64,000 nt of DNA from Meconema thalassinum (lineage: Eukaryota > Arthropoda > Insecta > Orthoptera > Tettigoniidae). Positions 24,346-36,769 of the stretch are shown here, piece after piece; within the stretch, counting starts at the first letter, position 1; every line of letters starts with the position of its first letter. The notes under the pieces were generated by a model that saw only the letters and a list, made by a program, of their open reading frames with translations, did no database searches and was not told the origin of the DNA. Made by a program: the position numbers and the translations under genes. Where the stretch lies: positions 19,008,716 to 19,072,715 of the forward strand of contig OX336392.1 in assembly GCA_946902985.2 (NCBI GenBank), in the 5' to 3' direction.

Positions 24346-27300
24346 TCGCACGTAGACACAGACTCCTCTGGGTAAAAGTCTAAGGCTCCTCTCGGGACTT
24401 AAACTCAGGCTCCTCTTGGGACATAGGCTCAGACTCCTCTTGGTACTTATACTGAGGCTCCTCTTGGGATTTAGACAGGCTCCAATTGGGACATAGGCAC
24501 AGGCTCCTCTTGGGACTTAGACTCAGGCTCCACTTGAGACATAGACTCAGGCTCCCATTGAGACTTAAACACAGGCACCTCTTGGTACATAGACACAGGC
24601 TCCTCTTGGGACTTAGACTCAGGTTCCATTTGGGACATAGACTCAGGCTCCCTTTGGGACTTAGACTCAGTTTCCACTTGGGACATAGACTCAGGCTGCA
24701 TTTGGGACAGACTCAGGCTCCTCTTGAGACTTAGACCCGGGCTCCCTTTGGGACTTAGACTCAGGCTCCTCTTGGGACATAAACCCAAGCTCCTCTTGGG
24801 ACATAGACTCAGGCTCCCCTTGGGACATAGACCCAGGCTCCTCTTGGAACTTAGACTCAGACTCTTCTTGGGACTTGGACTCAGGCTCCTATTGGGACCT
24901 TGACTAAGGCTCCACTTGGGATGCAGACCCAGGCTCCTCTTGGGACATAGGCTCAGACGCCACTTGGGACTTAAATTCAGGCTCCTCTTGGGACACAGAC
25001 CCAGGCTCCTCTTGGGACTTAGACTCATGGTCTGTGAGGAAGTGTTGCAATCTTATTTGACTGTGTCAGTCAGGGTCCCCTTGTGACTAAGGCTCAGGCT
25101 CCTCTTGGAAAATAGACACAGGCTCCTCCTGGGACTTAGACGCAGACTCCTCTTGGGACATAGACTCAGGCTCCCCTTGGGAATCAGACCCAGGCCTCTT
25201 TTGGGACTTAGGCTCAAGCTCCTCTTGGGACATAGACCAAGGCTCCTCTTGGGACTCAGACCCAGACTCCTCTTGGGACTTAGACTCATGGTCTGTGAGG
25301 AAGTGAAGCAATCTTATTTGACTGTGTCAGTCAGGCTCCCCTTGTGACTAAGGCTCAGGCTCCTCTTGGAAAATAGACCCAGGCTCCTCCTGGGACTTAG
25401 ACGCAGACTCCTCTTGGGACATAGATTCAGGCTCCCCTTGGGAAACAGACCCAGGCCCCTTTTGGGACTTAGGCTCAGGCTCCGCTTGGGACATAGACCT
25501 AGGCTCCTCTTGGGACTTAGACTCAGGCTCGACTTGGGATATAGACTAAGGCTCCCTTTGGGACTTAGGCTCTGGCTCCTCTTGGGACATAAACCCAGGC
25601 TCCTCTTGGGATATACATCCAGGCTCCCTTTGGGACTTAGACTCGGGCTCCACTTGGGACTTTGACTCAGGCTCCACTTGGGACAAAGACTCAGGCTCCT
25701 GTTGGGACTTTGACCCAGGCTCCTCTTGGGACTTAGACCCAGGCTCCTCATGGGACTTAGACTCAGACTCCTCTTGGGAATTAGGCTCAGGCTCCTCTTG
25801 GGACTTAGGCCTAGGCTCCTCATACGACACAGACCCAGGCTCCTCTTGGGACATAGACCCAGACTCCTCTTGGGACTTAGACTCAGACTCCTCTTGGGAA
25901 TTAGGCTCAGGCTCCTCTTGGGACTTAGGCCTAGGCTCCTCATGGGACACAGACCCAGGCTCCTCTTGGGACATAGACCAAGACTCCTCTTGGGTCTTAG
26001 ACTCAGGCTCCTCTTGGGACTTTGACTCAGGCTCCACTTGGGACAAAACCCCAGGCTCCTGTTGGGACTTTGACCCAGGCTCCTCTTGGGACTTAGACCC
26101 AGGCTCCTCATGGGACTTAGACTCAAGCTCCTCTTGGGACTTAGACTCAGGATCCTCTTGGGAAACAGACCCAGGCCCCTCTTGGGACATAGACTCAGAC
26201 TCCTCTTGGGAAATAGACTCAGGCTCCTCTTGGGACTTAGACTCAGACTCCTCTTGGGAAATAGACTCAGGCTCCTCATGGGACTTAGACTCCTCTTGGG
26301 ACTTAGACACAGGCTCCTCTTGGGCCTTTGACTCAGGCTCCACTTGGAACACAGGCCCAGGCTCCTCTTGGGACTTTGACTCAGGCTCCACTTGGGATAC
26401 AGACCCAGGCTCCTCTTGGGACTTAGACTCAGGCTCCCCTTGGGACCTTGACTGAGGCTCCACTTGGGACACAGACTCAGGCTCCTCTTGGGACTTAGAA
26501 TCAGACTCCTCTTGGGACACAGGCCCAGGCTCCTCTTGCGACACAGACTCAGGCTCCTCTTGGGACTTAGACTCAGGCTCCTCTTGGGACGTGGAATCAG
26601 ACTCCTCTTGTGCCTTAGATTCAGGCTCCTCTTGGGACTTAAACAGAGGCTCCTCTTGGTACTTAGACACAGGCTTCTCTTGGGACTTAGACTCAGACCC
26701 CTCTTGGGACTTAGACTCAGACTCCTCTTGGGACTTAGACCCAGGCTCCTCTTGGGACGTAGACTCAGGCTCCTCTTGGGACTTAGACTAAGACTCCTCT
26801 TGGGACTTAGACTCTGGCTCCTCTTGGGAAATAGACCCAGGCTTCTCTTGGGACTTAGACTCAGACTCCTCTTGGGACTTAGACTCTGGCTCCTCTTGGG
26901 ACTAAGACCCAGGCACCTCATGGGACGTAGACTCAGACTCCTCTTGGGAATTAGACTCAGGCTCCTCTTGGGACTTAGGCCCAGGCTCCTCATGGGACAC
27001 AGACCCAGGCTCCTCTTGGTACATAGACCCAGACTCCTCTTGGGACTTAGATTTAGGCTCTTCTTGGGACTTAGACCCAGGCTCTTCTTGGGACTTAAAC
27101 TCAGACTCCTCTTCCACTTGGGACAAAGACCCAGGCTCATGTTGGGACTTTGACCCAGGCTCCTCTTAGACTCAGACTGCTCTTGGGACTTAAACTCAGA
27201 CTCCTCTTGGGACTTAGTCTCAGGCTCCACTTGGGATTTAGACCCAGGCTCCTCTTGGGACTTAGAGACTCAGACTCCTCTTGGGACTTAGACTCAGACT

Positions 27301-27880
27301 CCTCTTGGGACTTAAACTCAGACTCCTCTTGGTATTTAGACTCAGGCTCCTTTTGGGACTAGACCCAGGCTCCTCTTGGGACTTAGACTCAGGCTCCTCT
27401 CGGGACTTAGACTCAGACTCCTCTTGGGACTTAAACTCAGGCTCCTCTTGGGACTTAGCCTCAGGCTCCTCTTGGGACATAGACTCAGGCTCCTCTTGGT
27501 ACTTAGATTCAGGCTCCTCTTGGGACTTAAACACAGGCTCCTCTTGGTACTTAGACACAGGTTCCTCTTGGGACTTAGATTCAGGCTCCTCTTGGGACGT
27601 GGAATCAGACTCCTCTTGGGCCTTAGATTCAGGCTCCTCTTGGGACTTAAACAGAGGCTCCTCTTGGGACTTAGACTCAGACTCCTCTTGGGACTTAGGC
27701 CCAGGCTTCTCTTGGGACTTAGACTCAGGCTCCACTTGGGCCATAGACTCAGGCTCCCTTTGGGACTTAGGCTCAGGCTCCTCTTGGGACATAGAACCAG
27801 GCTCCTCTTGGGACATACACCCAGGCTCCCTTTGGGACTTAGATTCAGGCTCCTCTTGGGACTTAGACACTGGCTCCTAT

Positions 27881-28428
27881 TCGCACGTAGACACAGACTC
27901 CTCTGGGTAAAAGTCTAAGGCTCCTCTCGGGACTTAAACTCAGGCTCCTCTTGGGACATAGGCTCAGACTCCTCTTGGGACATATACTGAGGCTCCTCTT
28001 GGGATTTAGACAGGCTCCAATTGGGACATAGGCACAGGCTCCTCTTGGGACTTAGACTCAGGCTCCACTTGAGACATAGACTCAGGCTCCTCTTGGTATT
28101 TAGACTCAGGCTCCTCTTGGGACTAGACCCAGGCTCCTCTTGGGACTTAGACTCAGGCTCCTCTCGGGACTTAGACTCAGACTTCTCTTGGGACTTAAAC
28201 TCAGGCTCCTCTTGGGATTTAGACTCAGACTCCTCTTTTGACTTAGGCCCAGGCTTCTCTTGGGACTTAGACTCAGGCTCCACTTGGGCCATAGACTCAG
28301 GCTCCCTTTGGGACTTAGGCTCAGGCTCCTCTTGGGACATAGAACCAGGCTCCTCTTGGGACATACACCCAGGCTCCCTTTGGGACTTAGATTCAGGCTC
28401 CTCTTGGGACTTAGACACTGGCTCCTAT
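27881..28428. repeat. 548-bp module-B doublet, second occurrence
   Basis: Module B spacing is identical to the doublet at 23798. The second module B here carries an ACTCATCTGGG variant, also seen at the copy at 37411. Confidence 0.72.
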
Positions 28429-29269
28429 TCGCACGTAGACACAGACTCATCTGGGTAAAAGTCTAAGGCTCCTCTCGGGACTTAAACTCAGGATCCTCTT
28501 GGGACATAGGCTCAGACTCCTCTTGGGACTTATACTGAGGCTCCTCTTGGGATTTAGACAGGCTCCAATTGGGACATAGGCACAGGCTCCTCTTGGGACT
28601 TAGACTCAGACTCCTCTTGGGACTTAGACCCAGGCTCCTCTTGCGACTTAGACTCAGGCTCCTCTTGGGACTTAGATCCAGGCTCCTCTTGGGACTTAGA
28701 CTCAGGCTCCCCTTGGGAAACAGACCCAGGCCCCTTTTGGGACTTAGGCTCAAGCTCCTCTTGGGACATAGACCAAGGCTCCTCTTGGGACTCAGACCCA
28801 GACTCCTCTTGGGACTTAGACTCATGGTCTGTGAGGAAGTGTTGCAATCTTATTTGACTGTGTCAGTCAGGCTCCCCTTGTGACTAAGGCTCAGGCTCCT
28901 CTTGGAAAATAGACCCAGGCTCCTCCTGGGACTTAGACGCAGACTCCTCTTGGGACATAGATTCAGGCTCCCCTTGGGAAACAGACCCAGGCCATTTTTG
29001 GGACTTAGGCTCAGGCTCCTCTTGGGACATAGACCTAGGCTCCTCTTGGGACTTAGACTCAGGCTCGACTTGGGACATAGACTAAGGCTCCCTATGGGAC
29101 TTAGGCTCAGGCTCCTCTTGGGACATAAACCCAGGCTCCTCTTGGGATATACATCCAGGCTCCCTTTGGGACTTAGACTCGGGCTCCACTTGGGACTTTG
29201 ACTCAGGCTCCACTTGGGACAAAGACTCAGGCTCCTGTTGGGACTTTGACCCAGGCTCCTCTTGGGACT

Positions 29270-32200
29270 TAGACCCAGGCTCCTCATGGGACTTAGACTC
29301 ACACTCCTCTTGGGACACAGACTCAGACTCCTCTTGGGACACAGACTCAGACTCCTCTTGGGGCTTAGGCCCAGGCTCCTCTTGGGACTTAGGCCCAGGC
29401 TCCTCTTGGGACACAGACTCAGGCTCCTCTTGGGACTTAGACCCAGGCTCCTCTTGGGACTAAGACTCAGGCTCCTCTTGGGACTTAGACCCAGGCTCCT
29501 CTTGGGACTATGACTCAGGCTCCTGTAGGGACATAGACTCAGGCTCCTCTTGGTACTTAGATTCAGGCTCCTCTTGGAACTTAAACACAGGCTCCTCTTG
29601 GTACTTAGACACAGGCTCCTCTTGGGACTTCGATTCAGGCTCCTCTTGGGACGTGGAATAAGTCTCCTCTTGGGCCTTAGATTCAGACTCCTCTTGGGAC
29701 TTAAACAGAGGCTCCTCTTGGTACTTAGACCCAGGCTTCTCTTGGGACTTAGACTCAGGTTCCACTTGGGACAAAGACTCAGGCTCCCTTTGGGACTTAG
29801 GTTCAGGCTCCTCTTGGGACATAGACCCAGGCTCCTCTTGGGACATACACCCAGGCTCCCTTTGGGACTTAGACTCAGGCTCCTCTTGGGACTTAGACAC
29901 AGGCTCCTATTCGCACGTAGACACAGACTCCTCTGGGTAAAAGTCTAAGGCTCCTCTCGGGACTTAAACTCAGGCTCCTCTTGGGACTTAGACTCAGACT
30001 CCTCTTGGGACTTATACTCAGTCTCCTCTTGGGATTTAGACAGGCTCCAATTGGGACATAGACACAGGCTCCTCTTGGGACTTTGACTCAGGTTCATCTT
30101 GGGACGTGGAATCAGACTCCTCCTGGGCCTTAGATTCAGGCTCCCCTTGGGACTTAAACACAGGCTCCTCTTGGTACTTAGACACAGGCTCCTCTTTGGA
30201 CTTAGACTCAGGCTCCACTTGGGACATAGACTCAGGCTCCCTTTGAGACTTAAACACTGGCTTCTCTTGGTACATAGACACAGGCTCCTCTTTGGACTTA
30301 GACTCAGGCTCCATTTGGGACATAGACTCAGGCTCCATTTGGGACAGACTCAGGCTCCTCTTGAGACTTAGACCCAGGCTTCCTTTGGGACTTAGACTCA
30401 GGCTCCTCTTGGGACATAGACCCAAGCTCCTCTTGGGACATAGACTCAGGCTCCCCTTGGGACATGGACCCAGGCTCCTCTTGGGACTTAGACTCAGGCT
30501 CCTCTTGGAACTTAGACTCAGACTCTTCTTGGGACTTGGACTCAGGCTCCTCTTGGGACCTTGACTCAGGCTCCACTTGGGACACAGACCCAGGCTCCTC
30601 TTGGGACATAGACTCAGACGCCACTTGGGACTTAGACTCAGGCTCCTCTTGGGACACAGACCCAGGCTCCTCTTGGGACTTAGACTCATGGTCTGTGAGG
30701 AAGTATTGCAATCTTATTTGACTGTGTCAGTCAGGCTCCCCTTGTGACTAAGGCTCAGGCTCCTCTTTGAAAATAGACCCAGGCTCCGCCTGGGACTTAG
30801 ACGCAGACTCCTCTTGGGACAAAGACTCAGGCTCCCCTTGGGAAACAGACCCAGGCCCCTCTTGGGACTTAGGCTCAGGCTCCTCTTGGGACTTAGACCA
30901 AGGCTCCTCTTGGGACTCAGACTCAGGCTCCCTTTGGGACTTAGGCTCAGGCTCCTCTTGGGACATTGACCTAGGCTCCTCTTGGGACTTAGACTCAGGC
31001 TCGACTTGGGACATAGACTAAGGCTCCCTTTGGGACTTAGGCTCAGGCTCCTCTTGGGACATAAATCCAGGCTCTTCTTGGGATATACATCCAGGCTGCA
31101 TTTGGGACTTAGAATCGGGCTCCACTTGGGATATAGACTCAGGCTCCCTATGGGACTTAGACTCAGGCTGCTCTTGAGACTTAGACCCAGGCTCCCTTTG
31201 GGACTTAGAATCAGGCTCCTCTTGGGACATAGACCCAGGCTCCCTTTGGGACTTAGACTCAGGCTCCTCTTGGGTCATAGACCCAAGCTCCTCTTAGGAC
31301 TTAGACTCAGGCTCCACTTGGGACATAGACCCAGGCTCCTCTTGGGACTTAGACTCAGGCTGCCCTTGGAACTTAGACTCAGGCTCCTATTTGACTTAGA
31401 CCCTGACTCCTTTTGGAACATAGACTCAGACTCCTCTTGGGACTTAGACTCAGGCTCCTCTTGGGTCCTTGACTCAGGCTTCACTTGGGACATAGACTCA
31501 GACTCCCCTTGGGACATAGACTCAGACTCCCCTTGGGACTTAGACTCAGGCTCCTCTTGGGACACAGACCCAGGCTCCTCTTGGGACTTAGACTCATGGT
31601 CCGCGAGGAAGTGTTGCAATCTTATTTGAATGTGTCAGTCAGGCTCCCCTTGTGAGTTAGGCTCAGTCTGCTCTTGGGAAATAGACCCAGGCTCCTCCTG
31701 GGACATAGACTCTGACTCCTCTTGGGACTTAGAACCAGGCACCTCATGGGACTTACACTCAGAATTCTCCTGGGAATTAGACTCTGGCTCCTCTTTGGAC
31801 ATAGGCTCAGGCTCCTCTTGGGACACAGACCCAGGCTCCTCTTGGGACATAGACCCAGACTCCTCTTGGGACTTAGACTCAGGCTCCGCTTGGGACTTAG
31901 ACCCAGGCTCCTCTTGGGACTTAGACTCAGACTCCTCTTGGACCTTAGACTCAGGCCCCTCTTGGGACTTTGACTCCGGCTCCACTTGGGACAAAGACCC
32001 AGGCTCCTGTTGGAACTTAGACTCAGACACCTCTTGGGACTTAGACTCAGGCTCCTCTTGGGACACAGACCCAGGCTCCTGATGGGACTTTGACCCAGGC
32101 TCCTCTTGGGACATAGACCCAGACTCCTCTTGGGAATTAGACTCAGACTCCTCTTGGACCTTAGACTCAGGTTCCTCTTGGGAATTTGACTCCGGCTCCA

Positions 32201-32800
32201 CTTGGGACACAGACTCAGGCTCCTCTTGGGACATAGACCCAGGCTCCTCTTGGGACTTAGACTCAGATTCCTCTTGGGAAATAGGCTCAGGCTCCTCTTG
32301 GGACTTAGACTCCTCTTGGGACTTAGACACAGGCCCCTCTTGGGTCTTTGACTCAGGCTCCACTTGGAACACAGGCCCAGGCTCCTCTTGGGACTTTGAC
32401 TCAGGCTCATTTTGGGACACAGACCCAGGCTCCACTTGGGACATAGACTCAGGCTCCCCTTGGGACCTTGACTGAGGCTCCACTTGGGACACAGACTCAG
32501 GCTCCTCTTGGGACTTAGAGTCAGACTCCTCTTGGGACTTAGACCCAGGCTCCTCTTGGGACATAGACTCAGACTCCTCTTGGGACACAGGCCCAGGCTC
32601 CTCTTGCAACACAGACACAGGCTCCTCTTGGGACTTAGACTCAGGCTCCTCTTGGGACGTGGAATCAGACCCCTATTGGGCCTTGGATTCAGGCTCCTCT
32701 TGGGACTTAAACAGAGGCTCCTCTTGGTACTTAGACACAGGCTTCTCTTGGGACTTAGACACAGACTCCTCTTGGGACTTAGACCCAGGCTCCTCTTGGG
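29270..32800. repeat. 3.5-kb duplicated block, copy 1 (7.5 kb apart)
   Basis: This block matches 36,770-40,080 at an offset of exactly 7,500 up to about 31,018 and 7,284 beyond it. The 60 bases starting at 29401 and at 36901 are identical. Module B at 29911 and module A at 30719 pair with 37411 and 38219; module A at 31627 pairs with 38911. Confidence 0.8.
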
Positions 32801-34975
32801 ACTAAGGCTCAGGCTCCTCTTGGGACTTAGACTCAGGCTCCCCTTGGGACCTTGACTGAGGCTCCACTTGGGACACAGACTCAGGCTCCTCTTGGGACTT
32901 AGAATCAGACTCCTCTTGGGACACAGGCCCAGGCTCCTCTTGCGACACAGACTCAGGCTCCTCTTGGGACTTAGACTCAGGCACCTCTTGGGACGTGGAA
33001 TCAGACTCCTCTTGTGCCTTAGATTCAGGCTCCTCTTGGGACTTAAACAGAGGCTCCTCTTGGTACTTAGACACAGGCTTCTCTTGGGACTTAGACTCAG
33101 ACCCCTCTTGGGACTTAGACTCAGACTCCTCTTGGGACTTAGACCCAGGCTCCTCTTGGGACGTAGACTCAGGCTCCTCTTGGGACTTAGACTAAGACTC
33201 CTCTTGGGACTTAGACTCTGGCTCCTCTTGGGAAATAGACCCAGGCTTCTCTTGGGACTTAGACTCAGACTCCTCTTGGGACTTAGACTCTGGCTCCTCT
33301 TGGGACTAAGACCCAGGCACCTCATGGGACGTAGACTCAGACTCCTCTTGGGAATTAGACTCAGGCTCCTCTTGGGACTTAGGCCCAGGCTCCTCATGGG
33401 ACACAGACCCAGGCTCCTCTTGGTACATAGACCCAGACTCCTCTTGGGACTTAGATTTAGGCTCTTCTTGGGACTTAGACCCAGGCTCTTCTTGGGACTT
33501 AAACACAGACTCCTCTTCCACTTGGGACAAAGACCCAGGCTCATGTTGGGACTTTGACCCAGGCTCCTCTTGAGACTTAGACCCAGGCTCCTCATGGGAC
33601 TTAGACTCAGACTCCTCTTGGGAAACAGAACAAGACTCCTCTTGGGACTTGGACTAAGGCTCCCCTTGGGACTTAGACTCAGGCTCCTCTTGGGACTTAG
33701 ACTCAGGATCCTCTTGGGACTTAGACTCAGGCTCCTCTTGGGAAATAGACTCAGGCTCCTCTTGGGACTTAGACTCCTCTTGGGACTTAGACACAGGCTC
33801 CTCTTGGGTCTTTGACTCAGGCTCCACATGGAACACAGGCCCAGGCTCCCCTTGGGACTTAGACTCCTCTTGGGACTTAGACTCAGGCTCCTCTTGGGAC
33901 TTTGACTCAGGCTCCACTTGGGACACAGACTCAGGCTCCTCTTGGGACTTAGACCCAGGCTCCTCTTGGGACTTAGACTCAGACTGCTCTTGGGACTTAA
34001 ACTCAGACTCCTCTTGGGACTTAGTCTCAGGCTCCACTTGGGATTTAGACCCAGGCTCCTCTTGGGACTTAAAGACTCAGACTCCTCTTGGGACTTAGAC
34101 TCAGACTCCTCTTGGGACTTAAACTCAGACTCCTCTTGGTATTTAGACTCAGGCTCCTTTTGGGACTAGACCCAGGCTCTTCTTGGGACTTAGACTCAGG
34201 CTCCTGTCGGGACTTAGACTCAGACTCCTCTTGGGACTTAAACTCAGGCTCCTCTTGGGACTTAGACTCAGACTCCTCTTGGGACTTAGACCCAGGCTCC
34301 TCTTGCGACTTAGACTCAGGCTCCTCTTGGGACTTAGATCCAGGCTCCTCTTGGGACTTAGACTCAGACTCCTCTTGGGACGCAGACTCAGAATCCTCTT
34401 GGGACTTAGGCCCAGGCTCCTCTTGGGACTTAGGCCCAGGCTCCTCTTGGGACACAGCCTCAGGCTCCTCTTGGGACTTAGACCCAGGCTCCTCTTGGGA
34501 CTTAGACTCAGGCTCCTCTTGGGACTTAGACTCAGGCTCCTCTTGGGACTTAGCCTCAGGCTCCTCTTGGGACATAGACTCAGGCTCCTCTTGGTACTTA
34601 GATTCAGGCTCCTCTTGGGACTTCAACACAAGCTCCTCTTGGTACTTAGACACAGGCTCCTCTTGGGACTTAGATTCAGGCTCCTCTTGGGACGTGGAAT
34701 CAGACTCCTCTTGGGCCTTAGATTCAGGCTCCTCTTGGGACTTAAACAGAGGCTCCTCTTGGGACTTAGACTCAGACTCCTCTTGGGACTTAGGCCCAGG
34801 CTTCTCTTGGGACTTAGACTCAGGCTCCACTTGGGCCATAGACTCAGGCTCCCTTTGGGACTTAGGCTCAGGCTCCTCTTGGGACATAGAACCAGGCTCC
34901 TCTTGGGACATACACCCAGGCTCCCTTTGGGACTTAGATTCAGGCTCCTCTTGGGACTTAGACACTGGCTCCTAT

Positions 34976-35523
34976 TCGCACGTAGACACAGACTCCTCTG
35001 GGTAAAAGTCTAAGGCTCCTCTCGGGACTTAAACTCAGGCTCCTCTTGGGACATAGGCTCAGACTCCTCTTGGGACATATACTGAGGCTCCTCTTGGGAT
35101 TTAGACAGGCTCCAATTGGAACATAGGCACAGGCTCCTCTTGGGACTTAGACTCAGGCTCCACTTGAGACATAGACTCAGGCTCCTCTTGGTATTTAGAC
35201 TCAGGCTCCTCTTGGGACTAGACCCAGGCTCCTCTTGGGACTTAGACTCAGGCTCCTCTCGGGACTTAGACTCAGACTCCTCTTGGGACTTAAACTCAGG
35301 CTCCTCTTGGGACTTAGACTCAGACTCCTCTTTTGACTTAGGCCCAGGCTTCTCTTGGGACTTAGACTCAGGCTCCACTTGGGCCATAGACTCAGGCTCC
35401 CTTTGGGACTTAGGCTCAGGCTCCTCTTGGGACATAGAACAAGGCTCCTCTTGGGACATACACCCAGGCTCCCTTTGGGACTTAGATTCAGGCTCCTCTT
35501 GGGACTTAGACACTGGCTCCTAT
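34976..35523. repeat. 548-bp module-B doublet, third occurrence
   Basis: This matches 23798-24345 at offset 11,178, which continues to the module A copies at 25058 and 36236. It also matches 27881-28428 at offset 7,095. Confidence 0.75.
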
Positions 35524-36769
35524 TCGCACGTAGACACAGACTCCTCTGGGTAAAAGTCTAAGGCTCCTCTCGGGACTTAAACTCAGGCTCCTCTTGGGAC
35601 ATAGGCTCAGACTCCTCTTGGGACTTATACTGAGGCTCCTCTTGGGATTTAGACAGGCTCCAATTGGGACATAGGCACAGGCTCCTCTTGGGACTTAGAC
35701 TCAGGCTCCACTTGAGACATAGACTCAGGCTCCCTTTGAGACTTAAACACAGGCACCTCTTGGTACATAGACACAGGCTCCTCTTGGGACTTAGACTCAG
35801 GTTCCATTTGGGACATAGACTCAGGCTCCCTTTGGGACTTAGACTCAGGTTCCACTTGGGACATAGACTCAGGCTCCATTTAGGACAGACTCAGGCTCCT
35901 CTTGAGACTTAGACCCGGGCTCACTTTGGGACTTAGACTCAGGCTCCTCTTGGGACATAAACCCAAGCTCCTCTTGGGACATAGACTCAGGCTCCCCTTG
36001 GGACATAGACCCAGGCTCCTCTTGGAACTTAGACTCAGACTCTTCTTGGGACTTGGACTCAGGCTCCTCTTGGGACCTTGACTAAGGCTCCACTTGGGAT
36101 ACAGACCCAGGCTCCTCTTGGGACATAGGCTCAGACGCCACTTGGGACTTAAATTCAGGCTCCTCTTGGGACACAGACCCAGGCTCCTCTTGGGACTTAG
36201 ACTCATGGTCTGTGAGGAAGTGTTGCAATCTTATTTGACTGTGTCAGTCAGGCTCCCCTTGTGACTAAGGCTCAGGCTCCTCTTGGAAAATAGACCCAGG
36301 CTCCTCCTGGGACTTAGACGCAGACTCCTCTTGGGACATAGATTCAGGCTCCCCTTGGGAAACAGACCCAGGCCCCTTTTGGGACTTAGGCTCAGGCTCC
36401 TCTTGGGACTTAGACTCAGACTCCTCTTGGGACTTAAACTCAGACTCCTCTTGGGACTTAGTCTCAGGCTCCTCTTGGGACTTAGACCCAGGCTCCTCTT
36501 GGGACATTGACTCAGACTCCTCTTGGGACTTAGACTCAGACTCCTCTTGGGATTTAAACTCAGACTCCTCTTGGGATTTTGACTCAGGCTCCTCTTGGGA
36601 CTAGACCCAGGCTCCTCTTGGGACTTAGACTCAGGCTCCTCTCGGGACTTAGACTCAGACTCCTCTTGGGACTTAAATTCAGGCTCCTCTTGGGACTTAG
36701 ATTCAGACTCCTCTTGGGACTTAGACCCAGGCTCCTCTTGGGACTTAGACCCAGGCTCCTCTTGGGACT

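Noticed and set aside
31622..33829. 735-codon minus-strand open frame of LSPKRSLS repeats as a gene
   Set aside because: It is the longest of many similar frames produced by the 24-bp period, overlaps equally open frames on both strands, has no recognisable domain, and its extent differs between duplicated blocks.
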